Shown here: positions 17,503 through 24,636 of the stretch, piece after piece | How the letters are laid out: every line of letters starts with the position of its first letter | Position numbering within the stretch: position 1 is the stretch's first letter | From: Thiobacter sp. AK1 | GTDB lineage: Bacteria > Pseudomonadota > Gammaproteobacteria > Burkholderiales > Thiobacteraceae | Direction: 5' to 3' | DNA length: 64,000 bases | Assembly: GCF_039822265.1 (NCBI RefSeq) | Contig: NZ_JBAJEX010000009.1 | Location: forward strand, 1 to 64,000 | Notes under the pieces: model-generated | Database searches by the model: none | What the model was told of the DNA's origin: nothing | The model's input: the letters and a program-made list of their open reading frames with translations, nothing else | Made by a program: the position numbers and the translations under genes

Positions 17503-18074
17503 CACGCCGCCTTGGGGAAGAAGCCATTGATCAGTTTTTTCACGGTTTCGATCGCCTCCGGCGCCTGGAACTCGATTACCTGATCGATGATCCAGATCTG
17601 GTCCTGCGCCTCCATCCGCTCGCGGATCATGTTCGCGAGATAGCGCTTGACCGCGAAATTGGGTTCGTCCGCGGGAAAATCGAAGGTGGCGTAATCCGCC
17701 CCGCGTCGGTTGAGGAAATCCAGGAACTCCGCCGCGTAATCACGGCTATGTTCCTCATCCGGTGCCAGATCCCGAATGTTCTGGTCCACATAGTCCGCCA
17801 GCCTGGCACCAGCCGCAGCGATCAGTCCCGCCCGTCTTTCCTCGTCCACGCGCCCGTAGAGCATGCGGTCGGCGATGTGCAGCATGAAGGCGCACATTTC
17901 AGCAATGATGCCGAAGCCGCGTCCCAGATGGACGATGTCGTAGTCGGCCTTGGATATGTCGTCCACGGCCTTGGACGCCTGCTTCCACATGTTGAGGGCG
18001 AGCACGCTTGCCGTCTCGTCGTTGGCACGGCCGGCGTCCTTCTTGAACCAAGTGGTCTTGATGCGTATCGCCAT
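17502..18074 (-). CDS. uncharacterised helical protein in the dsr-divergent run
   Basis: A 190-residue soluble, acidic, mostly helical protein starting MAIRIKTTWFKKDAG. No catalytic motif or membrane segment is recognised. It is coupled to the TauD-like gene by a TGATG overlap and lies 1 bp after the rhodanese gene stop, so it is part of the same transcript. It may be an adaptor or regulator for the dioxygenase; that is only inferred from position. Confidence 0.75.
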   Translation of the reverse strand: MAIRIKTTWFKKDAGRANDETASVLALNMWKQASKAVDDISKADYDIVHLGRGFGIIAEMCAFMLHIADRMLYGRVDEERRAGLIAAAGARLADYVDQNIRDLAPDEEHSRDYAAEFLDFLNRRGADYATFDFPADEPNFAVKRYLANMIRERMEAQDQIWIIDQVIEFQAPEAIETVKKLINGFFPKAA

Positions 18075-18075
18075 C

Positions 18076-18924
18076 TCATTCTCCGGTGGCCACGGGCCGG
18101 GCGGGATCGGCGATCCATTCGCTCCAGGACCCGGGATAAAGCTTCGCGCCCTTAAGTCCCGCCACCTCCATGGCCAGCAGATCGTGGCAGGCCGTCACGC
18201 CCGAGCCGCACATCAGAATCACCTGATCCGGGCGGCGCCCCGCCAGCAGGCTTTCGTAGTGGGCCCGCAATTCCTCGGGAAGAAGAAAGGTGCCCCCCAG
18301 ATCCAAGTTGTCGTCGAAAGGCACATTGATTGCACCCGGTACGTGACCCGCCACCGGGTCGATGGGTTCCATCTCCCCGGTGAAACGCATCTCTGGCCGG
18401 GCATCCAGGATCAGGCGATCACCCGTGCGGCTGGCTTCCAGCACGACCTGGGTGTCCACCCGCAGCGACTCGCGCAGGTTGGGCACGAACACCGCCGGGG
18501 TCACCTCGGGTCGCTCACTGGTGACAGGCCGTCCCTCCCTCTGCCATTTAGGGAAGCCACCGTCGAGCAGGGCCACCGCGTCATGCCCCATCCAGCGCAG
18601 CATCCACCAAAGCCGCACCGCCATGGAACCGAAGCTGTCGTCATAAACCACCACCTGTTTGGTGCGGTCGATGCCCCAACGTCCGAGGGTCTGGGCGAAG
18701 ACGCCCGGCTCCGGCAGGGGATGGCGACCATTGCGGCCATTTCTCGGTCCCGACAGGTCTTCGTCCAAGTGGGCGTAACGCGCCCCCGGCAAGTGGCTGG
18801 CCGCGTAGGCCCGTCGTCCCGCCTCCGTGTCGCTCAGGGTGAAGCGGCAATCCACGATCACCCAGGCGGGATCGTGCAAGTGAGCCGCCAAGGCCTCGGT
18901 GCTGATCAATGTGTTGTAGGTCAT
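18076..18924 (-). CDS. two-domain rhodanese (thiosulfate/3-mercaptopyruvate sulfurtransferase)
   Basis: Transfers sulfane sulfur to thiol or cyanide acceptors. A 282-residue tandem rhodanese has the CH2A motif DCRFTLSDTEAGRRAY in the N-terminal domain and the active-site loop CGSGVTA in the C-terminal domain. The CGSGVTA loop is typical of SseA-like mercaptopyruvate sulfurtransferases rather than CRKGVTA thiosulfate sulfurtransferases. The start is ATG 18924 (MTYNTLIST); a TTG 12 nt upstream is less likely. There is no signal peptide, so it is cytoplasmic. It lies in the dsr-divergent run and could feed or sense sulfane sulfur for the Dsr pathway. Confidence 0.9.
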   Translation of the reverse strand: MTYNTLISTEALAAHLHDPAWVIVDCRFTLSDTEAGRRAYAASHLPGARYAHLDEDLSGPRNGRNGRHPLPEPGVFAQTLGRWGIDRTKQVVVYDDSFGSMAVRLWWMLRWMGHDAVALLDGGFPKWQREGRPVTSERPEVTPAVFVPNLRESLRVDTQVVLEASRTGDRLILDARPEMRFTGEMEPIDPVAGHVPGAINVPFDDNLDLGGTFLLPEELRAHYESLLAGRRPDQVILMCGSGVTACHDLLAMEVAGLKGAKLYPGSWSEWIADPARPVATGE

Positions 18925-18980
18925 GCCCTGTTCCAAGAAAAAAGCCGGCTCGCGCCGGCCTTTCGCCGCGCCACGCGCGC

Positions 18981-19313
18981 TCAGTAGCCGCCCTTACCGA
19001 AGGGCTTGGGCAGACCGGCGATACGCACCGCCTGACGCGCCGGCTGCATGGGGAACAGATCATACAGCCGCTTCTTCCAGTCAATGCCGGGCTTGAGCTC
19101 GTCCATTTCCTTGACCAGGTTACGGAAATTGGGCGTATGCCCCTTTTCCCGATATTCATTGCGCAGATGCTCAATGACCATCCAATGCTCGTCCGTGAGC
19201 TCAATGCCCTCCGCAGCGGCGATCACCTTGGCGGCTTCCTCCGTCATGATCGGCTCGAGCAGGAATTTCTCGTCATCGTATTCGTACTCGACACCGTCGA
19301 TCACATAACCCAT
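18981..19313 (-). CDS. DsrC/TusE-family protein lacking both redox cysteines (RspA-like)
   Basis: A 110-residue DsrC paralogue, the same length as the true DsrC at 24226. It keeps the DsrC core (TDEHWMVIEHLRNEY, KKRLYDLFP, AGLPKP) but contains no cysteine at all. The position of CysB is Val96, and the penultimate CysA region reads FGKGGY instead of TGC(I/V). It cannot carry persulfide or trisulfide. Cys-less DsrC relatives have been grouped as RspA (regulatory sulfur-related proteins), with a suspected regulatory or DNA-binding role. SD GGAG lies before ATG 19313. Confidence 0.88.
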   Translation of the reverse strand: MGYVIDGVEYEYDDEKFLLEPIMTEEAAKVIAAAEGIELTDEHWMVIEHLRNEYREKGHTPNFRNLVKEMDELKPGIDWKKRLYDLFPMQPARQAVRIAGLPKPFGKGGY

Positions 19314-19389
19314 AGATCAGCTCCTTCTGACACAGGTTTATCAATGCACCGGCTACTCCGGCGCGTTTCCCAATTGTTCGCGGGGGCGC

Positions 19390-20022
19390 TCAGGAAACGG
19401 GCGTGATGGACTTGTGCGGGATGAAAATCCCGCAGCCCAGCTTGCGATTGGTGCCCAGCCCCCGCTGCTGGATCATGATGGCATGCTCGATGGGCAGGCC
19501 GTGCAGCATGACACTATAGCCATATTCCGTCCCGCGCTCCGTGGTCAGGGCCTGACGTCGCCCCAAGATGAAACGGGTATCGACTTTGAGCTCATCCAGT
19601 AAGCGGATGATATCGTCGGCGAAGGCTTTTTCGTCGGCGCTGCCCGTGGTGACCAAGTGGGCATAAAGCGGCGTATGTAAGGTCAGGGGTCGCACCTTCC
19701 CCGCGCCGATCTGGAACCGTTCGCCGGCAAGTTCGAAACTGCGCCCACTTAGTTGCAGGATGTCTTCTACCCGCTCGCGCGGCACCCGGATGACGAGCTT
19801 GGCCCGGCGGTTGAGCATGAGCCGCCCGCCGCCCACGTCCGCACCCTGAATCGGGTGGATGGCCAAGAGGTCCTCTTGCGCGATCCAGGGCGCGAGCTCC
19901 CGCAACGCCCGATAGAGCAGCAACCCATGGTCCTGGGGCAAACCCCGCCCTTTCAGCTCGAACTGAACGTCGGTGACCGCGGCCTCGTCCACCACAGGCG
20001 CGACAAAGCCCTCATCTGCCAA
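19390..20022 (-). CDS. Cas6/Cmx6-like (type I-MYXAN) RNA-binding protein
   Basis: A 210-residue RAMP-type protein. The first ferredoxin-like half has LPQDHGLLLYRAL and AIHPIQGADVGGGRL; the second has LTLHTPLYAHLVTT and ends with the Gly-rich RGLGTNRKLGCGIFIPHK. This is the order of motifs in Cas6/Cmx6 proteins, which cut CRISPR precursor RNA. No CRISPR array or other cas gene is present, so it probably has another RNA target or role. Start codon unclear: TTG 20022 is given. AAGGAGA (20044-20038) is perfectly spaced for an ATA at 20031, and a TTG at 20058 overlaps the upstream gene. Confidence 0.82.
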   Translation of the reverse strand: MADEGFVAPVVDEAAVTDVQFELKGRGLPQDHGLLLYRALRELAPWIAQEDLLAIHPIQGADVGGGRLMLNRRAKLVIRVPRERVEDILQLSGRSFELAGERFQIGAGKVRPLTLHTPLYAHLVTTGSADEKAFADDIIRLLDELKVDTRFILGRRQALTTERGTEYGYSVMLHGLPIEHAIMIQQRGLGTNRKLGCGIFIPHKSITPVS

Positions 20023-20027
20023 CCAGC

Positions 20028-20258
20028 CTATTTTGTCTCTCCTTGGCCGCGCGCCCAATCGGTAAGGATCTGGCCCCAGTAGGCCGCGGTGGGCGCGTCG
20101 ATGTCGAACACGGTAAAACGTTTCCCTTCGCGGATGCGCAGCCGCAAACTCACATAGCCGGCCGCGTGCTCCACCTGCTGCACCTCCACTTCCTGACGAA
20201 ACGGCTGGCAGGTGAATTTGGCCAGGCTAGTGATCTGATCCGATTGCAAAATCCACAA
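20028..20258 (-). CDS. small protein heading the dsr-divergent run
   Basis: A 76-residue protein starting MWILQSDQITSLAKF, with a central beta-strand-like part (YVSLRLRIREGKRFTVFDI) and a Trp-rich helix at the end. Function is not recognised; there are no Cys or metal motifs. Its last codons contain the AAGGAGA that may serve as ribosome site of the Cas6-like gene, so the two are coupled. It is the first gene on the minus strand facing dsrA across a 312-bp gap. Confidence 0.65.
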   Translation of the reverse strand: MWILQSDQITSLAKFTCQPFRQEVEVQQVEHAAGYVSLRLRIREGKRFTVFDIDAPTAAYWGQILTDWARGQGETK

Positions 20259-20365
20259 CCTATGCTAGAGTTTCGGCTTTCGCGATAAGGTAATGGCTCC
20301 CTTGCGTCGAATCAAGGTAGCCGGCGGCCTTTGGCCCGCTTTTAACCAATCGGGGGAAGCCCGTA

Positions 20366-20437
20366 TACCCCTTTTGGGTAGGTCCGGGCTAACTATTCAG
20401 AATAGTAGCGACCTAAAATCGCGGGGCATAAGATTTT
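20366..20437. promoter_or_regulatory. palindrome cluster in the dsr divergent control region
   Basis: The gap 20259-20570 between the divergent runs holds no gene. Its middle contains a nested dyad, 20380-20414: AGGTC ... GACCT outside and the perfect ACTATTC-A-GAATAGT (20392-20406) inside. It is flanked by TACCC-N5-GGGTA (20366-20380) and AAAATC-N11-GATTTT (20415-20437). These are plausible operators for a regulator of dsr or of the minus-strand run, or an RNA leader fold. No sigma-70 promoter could be fixed with confidence. Confidence 0.4.
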
Positions 20438-20570
20438 CGCCACGAAGCGCGGGTCCGGCCTTCGGGCCCGCCGGGTTCCCAAGCAAAGCGGCGCCAGCTT
20501 GGCCGGTTTGGGCGAGTCGCGCAGTATCCTTGGGTTGTCAGTTCAACGCTTGAGAAGTGGAGAAAACGCC

Positions 20571-21875
20571 ATGGCAAAACAAATGATCGAAACGCCTTTG
20601 CTCGACCAACTGGAAAGTGGCCCCTGGCCCAGCTTCGTGACGGGCCTCAAGCGCCTCGCGAAGGAAAAGGACATGATGGTTGACCTGCTGGGTCAGCTGG
20701 AAACCTCCTATCGCACCCGGAAAGGCTACTGGAAAGGCGGTACCGTCGGCGTGTTTGGCTACGGCGGCGGCGTGATTCCGCGCTTCACCGAGCTCAAAGA
20801 CGAAAACGACCAGCCCCTCTTCCCGGATGCCGCCGAGTTCCACACCCTGCGCGTGCAGCCGCCCGCGGGCATGCACTACACTTCCGATCTGCTGCGCTGG
20901 ATGTGTGACGTGTGGGACAAGTATGGTTCCGGCCTGATCGCCTTCCACGGCCAGTCCGGCGACATCATGTTCCAGGGCATCAAGACCGAGAACGTGCAGG
21001 CGGCCTTCGACGAGCTCAACGAGCATGGCTTCGATTTGGGCGGTGCCGGTCCGGCGCTGCGCACCTCCATGTCCTGCGTGGGTGCTGCCCGCTGTGAAAT
21101 GTCCTGCTATGACGAGGCACGCGCCCTGCGTACCGTCATCAACAACAACCTGGACGACATGCACCGTCCGGCCCTGCCCTACAAGTTCAAGTTCAAGTTC
21201 TCCGGCTGCCCCAACGACTGCGTGAACGCCATCCAACGTTCCGACATGGCCACCATCGGCACCTGGCGCGACAACATCCAGGTGAACGAAGGCCTGGTGC
21301 AGGAGTGGGTGGCCAAGCATGGCAAGACTGAGCTCGTCAACCAGGTCATCAACATGTGCCCGACCAAAGCCATCCGGCTGGTGCCGAAGGATCAGGTCGC
21401 CAAGGGGGATGGTTACTCCGTCGCCGCGGTCGATGCCCAGGATTGCATGGAAATCGACAACCACAACTGCGTGCGCTGCATGCACTGCCTGAACGTGATC
21501 CCGGGCGGTCTGCTGCCCGGCAAGGACAAGGGCGTGACCATCCTGGTGGGCGGCAAGGGCGTGCTGAAGATCGGTGCCACCATGGGCACCGTGATCATCC
21601 CGTTCATGAAGCTCGAATCCGACGAGGATTTCGAGAAGCTGAACGAGCTGGCCCGCAACATCCTCGACTTCTTCGCCGAGAACGCGCTGGAGCACGAGCG
21701 TACCGGCGAGATGATCGATCGTATTGGTCTGGTGAACTTCCTCGAGGGCATCGGCCTCGACGTGGATCCGCACATGATCCTCGAGCCGCGTTCCAACCCC
21801 TACGTGCGGACCGACGGCTGGGACGAAGAAGTCGCCAAGTGGAACGAGCGCAAGGCTGCCGCCAAGGCGGGCTGA
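20571..21875 (+). CDS. dsrA: reverse dissimilatory sulfite reductase alpha subunit
   Basis: Siroheme [4Fe-4S] enzyme that here oxidises DsrC-bound sulfur to sulfite. The 434-residue protein carries the siroheme/cluster motif CVGAARCEMSCYDE, the second Cys pair around FSGCPNDC and CPTK, and an inserted ferredoxin domain with CVRCMHCLNVIPG. The true start is ATG 20571 (MAKQMIETPL) with GTGGAG upstream; the open frame extends 72 nt further up without a ribosome site. It is first of the dsr operon, followed by a hairpin and then dsrB. DsrEFH and DsrL in the operon mark the oxidative type. Confidence 0.97.
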   Translation: MAKQMIETPLLDQLESGPWPSFVTGLKRLAKEKDMMVDLLGQLETSYRTRKGYWKGGTVGVFGYGGGVIPRFTELKDENDQPLFPDAAEFHTLRVQPPAGMHYTSDLLRWMCDVWDKYGSGLIAFHGQSGDIMFQGIKTENVQAAFDELNEHGFDLGGAGPALRTSMSCVGAARCEMSCYDEARALRTVINNNLDDMHRPALPYKFKFKFSGCPNDCVNAIQRSDMATIGTWRDNIQVNEGLVQEWVAKHGKTELVNQVINMCPTKAIRLVPKDQVAKGDGYSVAAVDAQDCMEIDNHNCVRCMHCLNVIPGGLLPGKDKGVTILVGGKGVLKIGATMGTVIIPFMKLESDEDFEKLNELARNILDFFAENALEHERTGEMIDRIGLVNFLEGIGLDVDPHMILEPRSNPYVRTDGWDEEVAKWNERKAAAKAG

Positions 21876-21891
21876 GCTTAACGGTATGAGC

Positions 21892-21911
21892 GCCCACCCG
21901 GGAGGGTGGGC
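21892..21911 (+). other. dsrA-dsrB intercistronic hairpin
   Basis: Perfect 8-bp stem GCCCACCC / GGGTGGGC with a GGGA loop, without a following T-run. It is probably an mRNA processing or stability element, not a terminator. Confidence 0.6.
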
Positions 21912-21946
21912 CTGCAACCCCAGGCATAAACAAGAGAGGAAACCTT

Positions 21947-23017
21947 ATGGCAGAACTTCGCCAACCGATCGAATCCGGGGCGCCGGATCCCAAACCGTAC
22001 ATGCACCCGGTGATGGTCAAGAACTATGGGAAGTGGGTATTCCATTCCCATCCTCGCCCCGGCGTGCTCTACCACCGTGCCGAAAGTGGCGACGAGATCT
22101 GGACCGTGAAGGCCGGTACCCAGCGCCAGATGGATACCTATACCATCCGCAAGCTGGCCGAGATCGCCGACAAGTATGGTGACGGCTATGTGCGCTTCAC
22201 CGCCCGTTCCAACATCGAATACATGGTGGCGGACGAGAAGAAGGTGGAGCCCCTCATCAAAGCCCTCACCGAGGCCGGCTTCCCGGTCGGTGGCACCGCC
22301 AACTCCGTATCCATGGTGGCCCATACCCAGGGCTGGCTGCACTGCGACATCCCCGGCACCGACGCTTCCGGCGTGGTCAAGGCCTTGATGGACGAGCTCT
22401 ACGATGAGTTCGTGAAGTGCGAAATGCCCAATCGCGTCAAGCTCTCCACCTCCTGCTGCGAAATCAACTGCGGCGGGCAGGCGGACATTGCCGTCATCGT
22501 CCAACACACCAAGCCGCCCAAGATCAATCACGATCTGGTGGCCAACGTGTGTGAGCGGCCGGCCGTGGTGGCGCGCTGCCCGGTGGCCGCCATCCGTCCG
22601 GCGCTGGTGAACGGCAAGCCCTCCCTGGAAGTGGACGAAAAGAAATGCATCTGCTGCGGTGCTTGCTATCCCCCCTGCCCGCCGATGCAGATCAACGACC
22701 CGGAGCACTCTAAGATCGCCATCTGGGTGGGCGGCAAGAACTCCAACGCCCGTTCCCGTCCGACCTTCCACAAGCTGGTGGCGGCGGGCCTGCCCAACAA
22801 CGCCCCGCGCTGGCCGGAGGTGTCGGCCGTGGTGAAGAAGATCCTCTCGGTGTACAAGGCGGATGCCCGTCCCTGGGAGCGTATGCGTGACTGGATCGAC
22901 CGTATCGGTTGGCCCCGTTTCTTCGAGAAGACCGGGCTGCCCTTCACCAAGTATCACATTGATGATTGGAAGGGCCACCGCGTCACGTTCAACGCTTCGG
23001 CGCACATCCGCTTCTAA
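21947..23017 (+). CDS. dsrB: reverse dissimilatory sulfite reductase beta subunit
   Basis: Second subunit of the alpha2-beta2 DsrAB complex, holding the catalytically active siroheme. The 356-residue protein has the siroheme-cluster motif CCEINCGGQADIAV, the CPVAAI segment and a ferredoxin insert CICCGACYPPCP. It starts at ATG 21947 after GAGAGGA. The sequence MAELRQPIESGAPDPKPYMH is typical of DsrB N-termini. The protein binds the C-terminal arm of DsrC in a channel between DsrA and DsrB. Confidence 0.97.
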   Translation: MAELRQPIESGAPDPKPYMHPVMVKNYGKWVFHSHPRPGVLYHRAESGDEIWTVKAGTQRQMDTYTIRKLAEIADKYGDGYVRFTARSNIEYMVADEKKVEPLIKALTEAGFPVGGTANSVSMVAHTQGWLHCDIPGTDASGVVKALMDELYDEFVKCEMPNRVKLSTSCCEINCGGQADIAVIVQHTKPPKINHDLVANVCERPAVVARCPVAAIRPALVNGKPSLEVDEKKCICCGACYPPCPPMQINDPEHSKIAIWVGGKNSNARSRPTFHKLVAAGLPNNAPRWPEVSAVVKKILSVYKADARPWERMRDWIDRIGWPRFFEKTGLPFTKYHIDDWKGHRVTFNASAHIRF

Positions 23018-23029
23018 TCGTAGTTGCAT

Positions 23030-23056
23030 CCCCCGGCCCTCGTCCGAGGGCGGGGG
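23030..23056 (+). other. dsrB-dsrE intercistronic hairpin
   Basis: CCCCC-G-GCCCTC pairs with GAGGGC-GGGGG around a GTCC loop with one bulged G. No T-run follows. It separates the enzyme genes dsrAB from the sulfur-relay genes dsrEFHC. Confidence 0.55.
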
Positions 23057-23096
23057 TGATGCCATTAAAAAACACTACAAATATCAGGGGTTTTGG

Positions 23097-23456
23097 ATGA
23101 AATTTGGCATTCTGGTGAACGAGGGTCTTTACCAGCACCAGGCAAGCGATACCGCCTATCAGTTTGCCAAGGCTGCGATCGAGAAAGGCCACGAGGTCCC
23201 CCGCGTCTTCTTCTATCACGACGGGGTGTACAACTCCAGCCGCCTGACCGAGCCGCCGCAGGACGATCGTCACATCGTCAATCGCTGGCAAAAGCTCGCG
23301 AAGGAGCACAACATCGATCTGGTGGTGTGCGTGGCGGCCGCGCTGCGCCGCGGCATCAAGGACGAGAACCTGGCAGAAGGCTTTCGTATCTCCGGTCTCG
23401 GCCAGCTGGTTGAGGTCGGTATCCAGGCCGATCGTCTGGTGGTGTTTGGCGACTGA
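23097..23456 (+). CDS. dsrE: sulfur-relay protein DsrE
   Basis: A 119-residue subunit of the hexameric DsrE2F2H2 sulfurtransferase that hands sulfane sulfur from TusA to DsrC. The conserved active cysteine lies in LVVCVAAALRRG. The start is ATG 23097 (MKFGILVNEG); ribosome site GGGG is weak but well spaced. Its stop overlaps an ATG of the dsrF frame (TGATG). DsrEFH presence is diagnostic of sulfur-oxidising Dsr systems. Confidence 0.95.
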   Translation: MKFGILVNEGLYQHQASDTAYQFAKAAIEKGHEVPRVFFYHDGVYNSSRLTEPPQDDRHIVNRWQKLAKEHNIDLVVCVAAALRRGIKDENLAEGFRISGLGQLVEVGIQADRLVVFGD

Positions 23457-23467
23457 TGGGGGAAGAC

Positions 23468-23875
23468 ATGACGGAAGCAACGGGTGGTATCGACTTCGAG
23501 GACGAAGGCTCCGGCATCGTCAAGAAGTTCATGTTCGTCAACCGCAAGGCTCCCTATGGCACGATCTACGCGCTGGAAGGGCTGGAAGTGGTGCTCATCA
23601 GTGCCGCCTTCGATCAGGATGTGAGCCTCGTGTTCCTTGACGATGGCGTGTATCAGATCGTCAAGGGCCAGCACACCAAGGCCATCGACGTCAAGAACTT
23701 CTCCCCCACCTACCGGGCGCTGGAAGGCTACGACATCGAGAAGCTTTACGTGTTGAAGGAATCGCTGGAAGAGCGGGGCCTGACCGTGGACGATCTGCTG
23801 GTGGACGTGCAAGTGCTCGACGCCGCCGGCATGGCCAAGCTGATGGCCGAGCAAGACGTCGTGCTGAGCTTCTGA
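23468..23875 (+). CDS. dsrF: sulfur-relay protein DsrF
   Basis: A 135-residue member of the DsrEFH complex, with the family signature FMFVNRKAPYGTIYALEGLEV and FSPTYRALEGY. It lacks the DsrE catalytic Cys, as expected for DsrF. ATG 23468 has GGGGGAAG upstream; an ATG at 23456 overlapping the dsrE stop would add four residues. Tight spacing to dsrE and dsrH shows co-translation. Confidence 0.94.
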   Translation: MTEATGGIDFEDEGSGIVKKFMFVNRKAPYGTIYALEGLEVVLISAAFDQDVSLVFLDDGVYQIVKGQHTKAIDVKNFSPTYRALEGYDIEKLYVLKESLEERGLTVDDLLVDVQVLDAAGMAKLMAEQDVVLSF

Positions 23876-23888
23876 GGGGAGGAACGGA

Positions 23889-24194
23889 ATGCTGCACATC
23901 GTGAACAAATCCCCGTTCGAAAACCGGACGCTGGAGAACTGCCTGCGGGTGATCGTGCACGAGGAGGGGGCAGCGCTGCTGCTTACCGAAGACGGCGTGT
24001 ATGCGGCCACCAAGGGCAACATCGCGGAGAATTCGCTCAAGGCGGTCATGGGCAAGATCAAAGTTTATGCCCTGTGGCCCGACCTGGAAGCGCGTGGCAT
24101 GCAAGATCGCGTGATCGACGGCATCAAGCTGGTGGATTACGGCGGTTTTGTGGATTTGGTGGCGGAGCATCGTAACAACCAGTCCTGGTTGTAG
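23889..24194 (+). CDS. dsrH: sulfur-relay protein DsrH
   Basis: A 101-residue third subunit of DsrEFH (TusB-like). It begins MLHIVNKSPFENRTLENCLR, the standard DsrH start, and SD GGGAGGA precedes it. Cys20 lies in ENCLR, close to the Cys seen in other DsrH proteins. The protein is acidic and cytoplasmic. Confidence 0.95.
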   Translation: MLHIVNKSPFENRTLENCLRVIVHEEGAALLLTEDGVYAATKGNIAENSLKAVMGKIKVYALWPDLEARGMQDRVIDGIKLVDYGGFVDLVAEHRNNQSWL

Positions 24195-24225
24195 TGCTTC
24201 ATATTTTTCAAGTAAGGAGATCGAA

Positions 24226-24558
24226 ATGAGCTTCGAAATCAACGGCAAAGTGTACGAAACCGACGAAGAAGGTTACCTGGTCAACCTGGCCGACTGGAAC
24301 GAGGAAGTGGCCAAGCACCTGGCCGCGGAAGAAAAGGTCGAGCTGACCGACGCCCACTGGGAAGTGATCAACTTCCTGCGTGAGTACTACAACGACTATC
24401 AGATCGCTCCCGCCATCCGCGTGCTGACCAAGGCCATCGGCAAGAAGCTCGGGCCCGAGAAAGGCAACAGCAAATACCTGTATGAGCTGTTCCCCTATGG
24501 TCCGGCCAAGCAGGCGTGCAAGATCGCCGGTCTGCCCAAGCCGACCGGCTGCATCTAA
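24226..24558 (+). CDS. dsrC: sulfur carrier DsrC
   Basis: The 110-residue physiological substrate of DsrAB and partner of DsrEFH and DsrMKJOP. Both functional cysteines are present in the mobile C-terminal arm: CysB at 98 (AKQACK) and CysA at 109, exactly ten residues apart, ending TGCI. It starts at ATG 24226 with SD AAGGAGA; the open frame upstream belongs to the dsrH region. A very stable hairpin follows the gene, which fits a stabilised abundant dsrC message. Confidence 0.97.
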   Translation: MSFEINGKVYETDEEGYLVNLADWNEEVAKHLAAEEKVELTDAHWEVINFLREYYNDYQIAPAIRVLTKAIGKKLGPEKGNSKYLYELFPYGPAKQACKIAGLPKPTGCI

Positions 24559-24574
24559 GGTGCGTTGACGCGGT

Positions 24575-24601
24575 AGCTGCGCAGGTGCAACCTGCGCAGC
24601 T
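24575..24601 (+). other. dsrC-dsrM intercistronic hairpin
   Basis: A perfect 12-bp stem AGCTGCGCAGGT / ACCTGCGCAGCT with a GCA loop, 17 bp after dsrC. No T-run, so probably a 3'-end protector for upstream mRNA or a partial Rho pause. Confidence 0.65.
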
Positions 24602-24636
24602 CGCCGTGAACCTGCGATTTGGTTCCGAGGCTGGTG

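Noticed and set aside
19390-20570. CRISPR array expected near the Cas6-like gene
   Set aside because: No set of regularly spaced direct repeats was found on either strand in this region or elsewhere in the window.
20538-21917. 459-codon minus-strand open frame opposite dsrA
   Set aside because: Shadow of dsrA with the same His/Val-rich bias as the other antisense frames.
23041-23096. Hairpin after dsrB as a true terminator
   Set aside because: It lacks a T-run and the downstream dsrE has no promoter of its own, so an mRNA stability role is more likely.
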